Below, in pieces: positions 1 through 5,154 of a stretch of DNA of 9,404 nucleotides. The notes below the pieces were generated by a model that was not told where the DNA came from, searched no databases, and was given only the letters and a program-made list of their open reading frames with translations. A program made the position numbers and the translations under genes. Positions within the stretch are counted from its first letter, which is position 1; every line of letters starts with the position of its first letter. The stretch comes from an uncultured Pseudorhodobacter sp. GTDB lineage: Bacteria; Pseudomonadota; Alphaproteobacteria; Rhodobacterales; Rhodobacteraceae. The stretch covers positions 1 through 9,404 of the forward strand of contig CAMFLG010000091.1 in NCBI GenBank assembly GCA_945957495.1, in the 5' to 3' direction.

Positions 1-86
1 GCATCACCCTCTTTCACCAGCCATTTCGCCAGCGTGCCTTCCTCCATCGTCGGAGAAAGCGCGGGCATAAGAACGTCTACTGCCAT
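1..86 (-). CDS. pdhB: Pyruvate dehydrogenase E1 component, beta subunit (5' end only)
   Basis: Only the first 28 codons lie in the window; the gene runs off the left edge. The ATG at 86-84 follows a very strong Shine-Dalgarno (GAGGGGGG on the minus strand), and only 12 bases separate it from the pdhA stop, so the two are surely co-transcribed. The visible peptide starts MAVDVLMPALSPTMEEGTLA, the opening of a lipoyl domain, which carries the swinging lipoyl-lysine arm in 2-oxo-acid dehydrogenases. In many alphaproteobacteria E1-beta itself has such an N-terminal lipoyl domain and follows pdhA directly, so pdhB is preferred. The same start is seen in E2 (pdhC), which normally comes one gene later; 28 residues alone cannot separate them. 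E1-beta pairs with PdhA to form the ThDP-dependent decarboxylase. Confidence 0.85.
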   Translation of the reverse strand, partial: MAVDVLMPALSPTMEEGTLAKWLVKEGD

Positions 87-98
87 GGTTTTCCCCCC

Positions 99-1088
99 TC
101 AGGCGTAAATATCGGTCCAAAGCTCGCTCAGCGCGGGCTCCGGGCTTTCCTTGGCGAACTCGGCCGATGCGTTCACCACTTCCTTGATCGACTTGTCGAT
201 CGCCTTCAGATCCTCGTCCGAGGCAAGGCCCGCGTTCAGCAGCAGATCGCGCACATGTTCGATGGCGTCCTTTTCGGACTTCATCTTTTCCACTTCTTCG
301 CGGGTGCGATATTTCGCCGGGTCCGACATCGAATGCCCGCGATAGCGATAGGTCATCATTTCCAGAATGTACGGGCCTTTGCCCGCCCGGCAATGCGCTA
401 CGGCCTTGGCCCCAGCCTCTTTCACCGCCAGAACGTCCATGCCGTCCACCTGTTCGCCCGGAATGCCATAGGCCAGCCCGCGCCCGAACAGCGTGGTGGA
501 TTTGGTCGAACGCGCCTGCGAGGTGCCCATGGCGTAGTGGTTGTTTTCGATGACGAAAATGACCGGCAGGCTCCACAGCTCTGCCATGTTGTAAGTCTCG
601 TAAACCTGGCCCTGGTTCGACGCGCCGTCGCCGAAATAGGCGAAGGTCACGTTGTCATTGCCCTTGTAACGGTCGGCAAAGGCCAGACCCGCGCCCAAGG
701 GAACCTGCGCGCCCACAATGCCATGGCCGCCGTAGAAATGCTTCTCGCGGCTGAACATGTGCATCGAGCCGCCCTTGCCGTGGCTGTAGCCACCCGACCG
801 CCCGGTCAGTTCGGCCATCACGCCGTTTGCTTCCATGCCGCAGGCCAGCATATGGCCGTGATCGCGGTAGCTGGTGATGCGCTTGTCACCCTCTTTGGTG
901 CAGGCCTCCAGCCCGACCACAACCGCCTCTTGCCCGATATACAGGTGGCAGAAGCCGCCGATCAGGCCCATGCCATACAGCTGCCCGGCCTTTTCCTCGA
1001 ATCGGCGGATCAGCAGCATCTCGCGGTAGAACTTCAGCAGTTCTTCCTTCGAGACGTTTGATTTCTCTGGCGCTTTTTTACCAGCCAA
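99..1088 (-). CDS. pdhA: Pyruvate dehydrogenase E1 component, alpha subunit
   Basis: This 329-residue protein is the alpha subunit of the heterotetrameric alpha2-beta2 E1, which uses thiamine diphosphate to decarboxylate pyruvate and acetylate the lipoyl group, the entry to acetyl-CoA. The ThDP/Mg-binding segment is clear, from GDGASNQG (153-160) to ENN (181-183). YRYRGHSMSDP (247-257) is the loop that carries the regulatory phosphorylation serine in mitochondrial E1-alpha (S253 here). The spacing serine of mammalian site 2 is absent (DPAKYRT). Length is normal for bacterial PdhA. The start is TTG at 1088-1086: GGGAGGA lies 7 bases upstream, and the next in-frame ATG (residue 24) would remove conserved sequence. 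A sigma70-like promoter lies about 50 bases upstream. It is followed after 12 bases by pdhB. Identification is certain; the start is very likely. Confidence 0.96.
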   Translation of the reverse strand: MAGKKAPEKSNVSKEELLKFYREMLLIRRFEEKAGQLYGMGLIGGFCHLYIGQEAVVVGLEACTKEGDKRITSYRDHGHMLACGMEANGVMAELTGRSGGYSHGKGGSMHMFSREKHFYGGHGIVGAQVPLGAGLAFADRYKGNDNVTFAYFGDGASNQGQVYETYNMAELWSLPVIFVIENNHYAMGTSQARSTKSTTLFGRGLAYGIPGEQVDGMDVLAVKEAGAKAVAHCRAGKGPYILEMMTYRYRGHSMSDPAKYRTREEVEKMKSEKDAIEHVRDLLLNAGLASDEDLKAIDKSIKEVVNASAEFAKESPEPALSELWTDIYA

Positions 1089-1136
1089 GGCGGCGTCCTC
1101 CCGTCACGGTTTGAAAAATAGTTCAGTATTAAACCA

Positions 1137-1165
1137 TCTATACTGCATCGGAGAAAAAAGGGCAA
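1137..1165 (-). promoter_or_regulatory. Candidate sigma70-type promoter of pdhAB
   Basis: On the minus strand TTGCCC (1165-1160) and TATAGA (1142-1137) are separated by exactly 17 bases, a good housekeeping promoter match in an unusually AT-rich patch. Transcription would begin near 1130 and leave a leader of about 40 bases before the TTG start of pdhA. It lies between the repeat cluster and pdhA, so pdhAB can be expressed independently of ftsB. Prediction from pattern only. Confidence 0.5.
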
Positions 1166-1169
1166 ACTT

Positions 1170-1265
1170 AATGCTGCGTGCCAGCACGCACCCTACCCAT
1201 GCGCTGCAAGGGTGGGTGTCTTGCGGTAGGGTGCGTGCTCGCACGCACCGTGCAACCGCAGCATT
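1170..1265. repeat. REPIN-like element: two inverted palindromic repeats in a large imperfect hairpin
   Basis: Two inverted copies of a unit of about 23-25 bases lie at 1175-1197 and 1225-1249. The shared arm is a perfect 15-base inverted match: AGCACGCACCCTACC at 1183-1197 against 1225-1239, with a 27-base loop. Each copy is itself palindromic: 1175-1181 pairs with 1184-1190, and 1230-1238 pairs with 1241-1249 around TC. Outside these, AATGCTGCG (1170-1178) pairs with CGCAGCATT (1257-1265). Two inverted short palindromes with a spacer is the layout of REPINs, which are mobilised by RAYT transposases encoded elsewhere. The element lies downstream of ftsB and upstream of the pdhA promoter and could also act as a transcription barrier. 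The structure is read directly; the REPIN name is inference. Confidence 0.7.
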
Positions 1266-1374
1266 TACCGAATGACGATCTCTTTTCGCGCTGAACCGAA
1301 CGCACCCACTGCTCCAGGATGCCAGCGCGTAGGTCGGGGTTCACCCCGACTCACACTCACCGAATGACGATCTC
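1265..1374. repeat. Direct repeat: partial duplicate of the ftsB 3' end
   Basis: ACCGAATGACGATCTC occurs at 1267-1282 and again at 1359-1374, 92 bases apart. With the preceding two bases included the match is 18 positions with one difference (1265-1282 against 1357-1374). The right-hand copy encodes the real FtsB-like C-terminus (EIVIR, stop TGA). The left-hand copy, read on the minus strand, also encodes EIVIR followed by a stop (TAA), but in another frame and with no gene body. The intervening DNA contains the palindrome at 1333-1350. The left copy is therefore a displaced remnant or duplicate of the gene end. Confidence 0.75.
1333..1350. repeat. Short perfect palindrome just past the ftsB stop
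   Basis: GTCGGGGT (1333-1340) and ACCCCGAC (1343-1350) form a perfect 8-bp stem with a two-base loop, beginning 7 bases beyond the ftsB stop codon. It is preceded by GTAG, and its sequence is unrelated to the neighbouring REPIN-like element, so it is a separate repeat family. It could fold as a hairpin at the 3' end of the ftsB transcript but lacks a T-tract, so I would not call it a classical intrinsic terminator. Confidence 0.6.
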
Positions 1375-1659
1375 ATCCCCGCGCATATAGCCCAGAACCG
1401 ACCGCACCTGCTCATCCAGCAGGTCGATGTCCAGATACTGATCCGATAGCCGGTGCGTCAGGTTCTGCATCCGCGCCAGTTCCACCTGCAACGCATCGCG
1501 CTCTTTGGTCAGTTCCACCGCTTCGGCATGAATCTGCACCCGGCGGAACACGCCGTAATCGCCCTGAATGGCGGCAAAGGTGAAATAGCCGCCCAGCGTA
1601 AACGCCAGCACCATGAAAAAGGCACCGCCAATGGCCGGACGAGATTGGGTTTGGATCAT
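1357..1659 (-). CDS. FtsB/DivIC-like septum formation initiator protein
   Basis: A 100-residue, single-pass membrane protein of the septum formation initiator (FtsB/DivIC) family. In the divisome these small bitopic proteins bridge FtsL and FtsQ-type partners with a periplasmic coiled coil. The order here fits: a short cytoplasmic tail, a hydrophobic segment at about residues 11-31, a charged heptad-like helix at about 42-70, then the DLLDEQVR motif (79-86) and a conserved-looking end (EIVIR). The ATG at 1659 is chosen because the peptide then starts right before the membrane segment, as in relatives, and AAGG lies upstream. A GTG at 1680 would add seven residues, but its only SD-like GAGGG directly touches the start codon. 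No clear promoter is visible in the preceding 120 bases, and it could be read through from the aldolase operon. Its 3' end is partly duplicated downstream. Confidence 0.85.
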   Translation of the reverse strand: MIQTQSRPAIGGAFFMVLAFTLGGYFTFAAIQGDYGVFRRVQIHAEAVELTKERDALQVELARMQNLTHRLSDQYLDIDLLDEQVRSVLGYMRGDEIVIR

Positions 1660-1782
1660 CACTGCCGCCTTACCGTCCACCCCTCATGGGCCGGGGATGG
1701 TTCGTCCGTCTACACTGCCACAGCGAAAGCGGTTTGTGAATCGGAAAAATGACAGGTGGATGCGCAAGTTACGCGCAAAGCT

Positions 1783-2364
1783 TCACTCCGCCCCGAAGGC
1801 AATCGGAAATGCGCCGTCAAACTGCATGTCGGTATCAAAACGCGCCGTAAAGTCCTGACAGGACTTGCCCTCCCACATCACCGGGCACAGCCGCGCCGTG
1901 ATCGTGCCGGTGACATGGCCGTAATTCTGATCCTCGGCCGACGGCACCAGCGATGTGATGCTCAGGCTGGCCTTGTGCCCTTCCGAACTCAACCGCGGCC
2001 CCATGTCATCCGATCCCAGCGTGATCACCACCGTCACCGGCCCGCTGGCCTGACCCAGCCGCAACGTGTCGCCAAAGCCCGCCGTCACACGCAGCCCCAT
2101 GCGGGTGGATTGCGGATCGCCGGGGGTGTAGCCGGTCAGATGAAAATCCACCGGCCCCCAAGGATCACCGGCCCAGACAGAGGCATCCAGCGCCCCGATG
2201 GAAAAATCATAGGTCTGCCAGGCAATGGCCTTGCTGCCCAGCTTGCCCGTCACATCGCCCAACAGCCAGGGCCAGCCCTCGGGCGGCTGCATGTCAACCT
2301 CTTGCGCCCCGGCCAGCGGGGCAAGGGCGGCCCAGACCGCAAAGATCAGGGCCGCCCCACGCAT
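1783..2364 (-). CDS. Exported protein of unknown function, coupled to the aldolase gene
   Basis: I do not recognise a named family for this 193-residue protein. It begins with a clear Sec signal peptide: MRGAAL, a hydrophobic core, and likely cleavage after AGA or AGAQ near residues 20-21. The rest is hydrophilic, tryptophan-rich near the N-terminus (WPWLLGD, 31-37) and probably beta-rich, with two cysteines (C160, C169) that could form a disulfide in the periplasm. No membrane segment follows the signal. The start ATG overlaps the aldolase stop by one base (TGATG), and AAGGG lies about 9 bases upstream inside the aldolase gene, so translation is likely coupled. I recall a similar secreted protein beside this aldolase in other Rhodobacterales, but its role is unknown. 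The gene is very likely real, given its signal peptide and coupling. Confidence 0.8.
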   Translation of the reverse strand: MRGAALIFAVWAALAPLAGAQEVDMQPPEGWPWLLGDVTGKLGSKAIAWQTYDFSIGALDASVWAGDPWGPVDFHLTGYTPGDPQSTRMGLRVTAGFGDTLRLGQASGPVTVVITLGSDDMGPRLSSEGHKASLSITSLVPSAEDQNYGHVTGTITARLCPVMWEGKSCQDFTARFDTDMQFDGAFPIAFGAE

Positions 2365-3293
2365 CAGGCTTTGCCCTTGTAGATTTCGACCAGCTTGCCC
2401 AGCATCGCCAGCGCATCCTCGCGCGACCGCTGGAACGAGTTGCGCCCGATGATCGACCCGTTGCCGCCGCCGTCGCGGATGGCGCGCGCATCGTCATAAA
2501 CCGCATCCGCGCCCTTGGCCGCACCGCCCGAGAACACGATGATCCGCCGCCCGGCGAAAGAGGCGTCAACGCAATGCTTCACGCGTGCAGCCTGGGTGGC
2601 AATGTCGATCTTCTCTTTCTCATAAACCTTCTTTGCCTCACCCAGCATCAGATGGTCGGTCGAAAGCTTGATCTTGATGATATGCGCGCCCAGCAGGGCT
2701 GCGATATGCGCGGCATAGGCCGCCACATCAATCGCCGTCTCGCCGTCCTTGGTGATCGCCTCACCACGCGGATAAGACCAGATCACCGTCGCCACGCCCT
2801 TGGCCGCAGCCTCGCGGCGCATCTCGACAATCTCTTCAAACATGTCCAGCGCCATATCCGACCCCGGATAGATCGTGAACCCAATCGCCGAACAGCCCAG
2901 CCGCAGCGCGTCATCGACGCTTGCCGTCACCGCCTGATTCTTGCCCGCCGTATCGCTCATCAGCGAGTTGGCCGAGTTCACCTTCAAAATCGTCGGGATT
3001 TGCCCGGCGAACGTATCTGCACCCGCCTCCAACGGCCCCAAGGGTGCCGCATAGGCGTTCAGCCCCGCATCAATCGCCAGCTGGTAATGGTAATGCGGGT
3101 CATAGCCCGCCGGATTGGGCGCAAAGCTGCGCGCAGGCCCATGCTCAAAGCCCTGATCCACCGGCAGAATGATCATCTTGCCGGTGCCGCCCAGCTTGCC
3201 CGCCATCAGCATCCGGCACAGATTGGCCTTCACACCGGGGGTTTCGCCTTCGTAATTGGCAAGGATTTTCTGAACAATTCTGGTCGCGCGCAT
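2364..3293 (-). CDS. fbaB: Class I fructose-bisphosphate aldolase (DhnA/FbaB type)
   Basis: A 309-residue Schiff-base aldolase of the DeoC/LacD superfamily, which splits fructose 1,6-bisphosphate into dihydroxyacetone phosphate and glyceraldehyde 3-phosphate, or runs in reverse during gluconeogenesis. Visible family marks are PVDQGFEHG (44-52) with the catalytic-type aspartate D46, GAHIIKIKLS (202-211) holding the probable Schiff-base lysine (K207, less likely K209), the phosphate-binding SGGAAKG (255-261), and IIGRNSFQR (281-289). Length is that of DhnA-type enzymes rather than the muscle-type class I or the metal-dependent class II. The ATG at 3293 has AAGGGAG seven bases upstream. It is the first gene of a probable operon with the exported protein that overlaps its stop. 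A palindrome lies in its promoter region. Confidence 0.94.
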   Translation of the reverse strand: MRATRIVQKILANYEGETPGVKANLCRMLMAGKLGGTGKMIILPVDQGFEHGPARSFAPNPAGYDPHYHYQLAIDAGLNAYAAPLGPLEAGADTFAGQIPTILKVNSANSLMSDTAGKNQAVTASVDDALRLGCSAIGFTIYPGSDMALDMFEEIVEMRREAAAKGVATVIWSYPRGEAITKDGETAIDVAAYAAHIAALLGAHIIKIKLSTDHLMLGEAKKVYEKEKIDIATQAARVKHCVDASFAGRRIIVFSGGAAKGADAVYDDARAIRDGGGNGSIIGRNSFQRSREDALAMLGKLVEIYKGKA

Positions 3294-3353
3294 CTGGGGA
3301 CTCCCTTCGGTGAAAAGCTTGCCTCGGTCGTAGAAAGCTTCGCCCTTGGGTGC

Positions 3354-3383
3354 AATATTGGTTACGCTAACACCACTTGACTA
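3354..3383 (-). promoter_or_regulatory. Candidate aldolase promoter with an operator-like palindrome between its boxes
   Basis: On the minus strand TAGTCA (3383-3378) and AATATT (3359-3354) are 18 bases apart, each matching four of six consensus bases. Between them lies GTTACGCTAAC (3361-3371), an 11-base inverted repeat (GTTA, CGC, TAAC). A central CG flanked by TTA/TAA arms is typical of LacI-family operators, and the position would suit repression. Transcription would start near 3347. The rest of this 210-base gap (3294-3503) holds a repeated AAAGCTT in the leader and a 10-base palindrome at 3451-3460, but no gene. Weak boxes, clear palindrome. Confidence 0.35.
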
Positions 3384-3503
3384 GGGGTAATTCTGGCTGC
3401 GCTTGTGACAAATGCCGTCATAAGCGGCGCGACCAGTGCTGCGCGCCTCACGCCCGGGCGAAAGGGCAGGGGCAGGCCACATGCCCGCCCCAAACCGCCC
3501 GCC

Positions 3504-4283
3504 TTACGGCAGAACGCCCTGATTGGTATAGCATTCCTCGATCTTGGTCACGACCGCCGCCGACCCTTTCAGCGCCCAGTTGATCGGCTCTGATCCGTTG
3601 ATCTGCGTGGTCAACCGGCTGCCTTGCTTCAGACGCGCGATAAAGCTGTCGTCCAGCCCGGCCTCGCCCGCGCCTTCGGGGGTAAAGCCGAACTGCGCGT
3701 CCACCACATAGCCGTCCACCACCAGCACACCGCCGTCAAAGCCTTCGGTCTGGTCGGCAGGCACCCGCAATTCCCAACCATAGTCCTTCTTCTGCAAGAT
3801 CAGGAAACCGCTCGGCTGTTCGATCGACGCCGCACAGCCCATGAAATTCGGGCCAGAGTTCAGCGAAGACACCTCCCAGCCGCGCACGTCTGCATAGGGC
3901 GCCATCTCCATATCGGCGGTGTTGATGATGCCACCCTCTGCCGTGGCGGCGTCAACGGGCTCTGCGCCCGCGTTCATGCCCGGATCATCGGCAAAGGCCT
4001 GACAGCTGAACTGCTCGACCCCCACGAACAGCGTCGGTTCTTCGCCCTCGGGCCAGAACTGCAGCTCATGTTCCTCGTTGACCCAGGCGCCCTGCCCATC
4101 GGGCACAAGATCGGCGCTGTAATTGCCGTCAAACCGGCCCGTGCCGGATTCAGGATAGGTGGTGACGACGATGCCAAGATCGCCGCCACATTGGTAAAGC
4201 AATTCGGTTTCGGCCTGCGCGGCCCCGGCCGCTGCCGTCAGCGCCAGAACAGGAAGCAGAGTACGGATAAAACGGTTGTGCAT
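3504..4283 (-). CDS. Exported two-domain protein: MliC-like domain plus a second Cys-pair domain
   Basis: A 259-residue exported protein. A Sec signal peptide ends near residue 24 (AAQA, then ETELLY). Residues about 28-95 follow the MliC/PliC lysozyme-inhibitor pattern: YQC (30-32), a short beta-rich stretch, ELQFWPEGEEPTL (73-85) and FSC (92-94), with C32 and C94 in the places of the family disulfide. The motifs that contact lysozyme are altered, with QGAWV in place of SGxRY and WPEG in place of WxKG, so inhibition of lysozyme is uncertain. After a linker rich in A, E and M, residues about 136-255 form a second domain with its own cysteine pair (C150, C251) and WALKGS (236-241), resembling the protein encoded at 4601-5092. 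The start ATG at 4283 has only a weak ribosome site. Family calls are by eye; export and gene reality are firm. Confidence 0.78.
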   Translation of the reverse strand: MHNRFIRTLLPVLALTAAAGAAQAETELLYQCGGDLGIVVTTYPESGTGRFDGNYSADLVPDGQGAWVNEEHELQFWPEGEEPTLFVGVEQFSCQAFADDPGMNAGAEPVDAATAEGGIINTADMEMAPYADVRGWEVSSLNSGPNFMGCAASIEQPSGFLILQKKDYGWELRVPADQTEGFDGGVLVVDGYVVDAQFGFTPEGAGEAGLDDSFIARLKQGSRLTTQINGSEPINWALKGSAAVVTKIEECYTNQGVLP

Positions 4284-4600
4284 GATTGCCCGATGATAAG
4301 GGGTGAAGATAGGATTTCAGGCCGCATCAAGTCCCCGGAAAACCGGGTAGGGCAGGGTTGCAACATCGGCCTGACCCTCCTGTGTGACGCGACCGCTGCG
4401 GACTATTCCGCATCACCATTGCGTGATCAAGTGCAATGATACATTTGTCCAACCAAGACACGTCCCTGCCGAAATTTTCAGCAAATGTGCTTTGTCTGCG
4501 GCCCCTTGACCCCTGCGCAAGGCAGGATAACCTTGCCACAAATGGCGGTCTTGCGCCTTCCTCTGCCAAAGCCGTCCCTTCATCCCGTACCGGAGAAAAC
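4284..4600. promoter_or_regulatory. Shared upstream region of two divergent exported-protein genes
   Basis: These 317 bases contain no convincing gene; the plus-strand frame stays open from 4436, but the real start is 4601. For the minus gene a weak promoter reads TTGATC (4430-4425), 17 bases, AATAGT (4407-4402). For the plus gene TTGACC (4506-4511) is a good -35 box, followed after 16 bases by TAACCT (4528-4533). Overlapping that -10 is an inverted repeat GCAAGG (4517-4522) and CCTTGC (4531-4536), overlapping in turn a hairpin CCTGC/GCAGG (4512-4526). A CCCGG-AAAA-CCGGG hairpin (4334-4347) lies in the leader of the minus gene. All are pattern-based candidates. Confidence 0.35.
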
Positions 4601-5092
4601 ATGCCCAAATCCGCCTTGTCCCTGCTGGCCCTGACCGCCATCGCCAGCCTGTCCCTCACCGTCCCCGCACTGGCAGGAGAGCGGGAGTTGGATGTCGTCA
4701 ATGGCTGGCGCATTGTCCTCAACCGCAATGCCGACAACAGCTTCAACCGCTGCCTCGTCGAATCAACCCAGAAGGGCAAGATGCTGCGCGTCGCAAGCAA
4801 TGGTCAAAGCATGGATTTCAGCCTGTCGGTCCCCGCCTCGGGCCACAAAAGCGGCCAAGACGGCACCATCGGCTTCAACGGCAATCAGCCGGAGTTCTTC
4901 AACTTTTCCTCCGACAAATCCCGGGCCTGGACCAAGCTGGATTGGGACATGGAGCAGTTCATGGAAACCGCCCGCACGGTAGAGGTCGGCGTTGGCAATG
5001 TGCAGATGCAATGGAAACTCGCCGGTTTCCAGAACGCAATCATCAGCATGACCGATTGCGTCAATCAATACGGCGGCATGATTCAGAACTGA
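4601..5092 (+). CDS. Small exported protein resembling the second domain of its divergent neighbour
   Basis: The 163-residue product has a signal peptide (MPKSALSLLA, hydrophobic core, probable cleavage after ALA at residue 25). The mature part has just two cysteines, C51 (FNRC) and C153 (TDC), placed near its two ends and probably bonded in the periplasm. By eye it aligns with residues 136-255 of the neighbouring minus-strand protein. Shared points are a tryptophan before the first Cys (NGWRIV / RGWEVS), L-x-VPA in the middle (SLSVPAS / ELRVPAD), a W-x-L-x-G strand (QWKLAG / NWALKG) and the final Cys (TDC / EEC). The IalB family shows a loosely similar layout, but I cannot claim membership. 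The ATG at 4601 is preferred over upstream codons because GGAG lies at the right distance and the signal peptide starts there. Function unknown. Confidence 0.78.
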   Translation: MPKSALSLLALTAIASLSLTVPALAGERELDVVNGWRIVLNRNADNSFNRCLVESTQKGKMLRVASNGQSMDFSLSVPASGHKSGQDGTIGFNGNQPEFFNFSSDKSRAWTKLDWDMEQFMETARTVEVGVGNVQMQWKLAGFQNAIISMTDCVNQYGGMIQN

Positions 5093-5108
5093 CCGCCTGA
5101 TAGGTGAT

Positions 5109-5137
5109 CCCGCTGGCAGATACCCTCTGCCAGCGGG
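5109..5137. terminator. Hairpin between convergent genes, likely bidirectional terminator
   Basis: CCCGCTGGCAGA (5109-5120) and TCTGCCAGCGGG (5126-5137) form a perfect 12-bp GC-rich stem with a five-base loop. It lies 16 bases after the plus-strand exported protein gene and 17 bases beyond the pgk stop on the other strand, where both transcripts should end. There is no strong T-run on either side, so it may rely on Rho or act mainly as a 3' stabiliser. Confidence 0.7.
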
Positions 5138-5154
5138 CAAACTTCATCGAAACC

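Noticed and set aside
1..86. Calling the left-edge fragment E2 (dihydrolipoamide acetyltransferase)
   Set aside because: The lipoyl opening fits both, but the gene directly after pdhA in this group is pdhB with an N-terminal lipoyl domain; kept as the less likely alternative.
4..576. A 190-codon minus-strand open frame overlapping the pdhA end and the pdhB start
   Set aside because: It is in another frame from both pdhA and pdhB, which have the real motifs and ribosome sites on the same strand.
255..1061. A 268-codon plus-strand open frame opposite pdhA
   Set aside because: Antisense shadow of pdhA: low-complexity composition, no ribosome site and no family pattern.
1170..1265. CRISPR array
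   Set aside because: Only two repeat copies, inverted to each other, with no regular spacers and no cas genes.
2574..3380. A 268-codon plus-strand open frame opposite the aldolase
   Set aside because: Antisense shadow with biased composition; the minus strand carries an intact, well-conserved aldolase.
3451..3460. CGCCCGGGCG palindrome after the MliC-like gene as a terminator
   Set aside because: Five-base arms with no loop and no T-tract are expected by chance in such GC-rich DNA.
3624..4439. A 271-codon plus-strand open frame opposite the two-domain exported protein
   Set aside because: Antisense to a protein with a signal peptide and paired cysteines; the peptide is H/R/Q-rich without a pattern.
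4436..4600. 55-residue N-terminal extension of the plus-strand exported protein
   Set aside because: It would bury the signal peptide inside the protein and has no ribosome site; 4601 has GGAG at good spacing.
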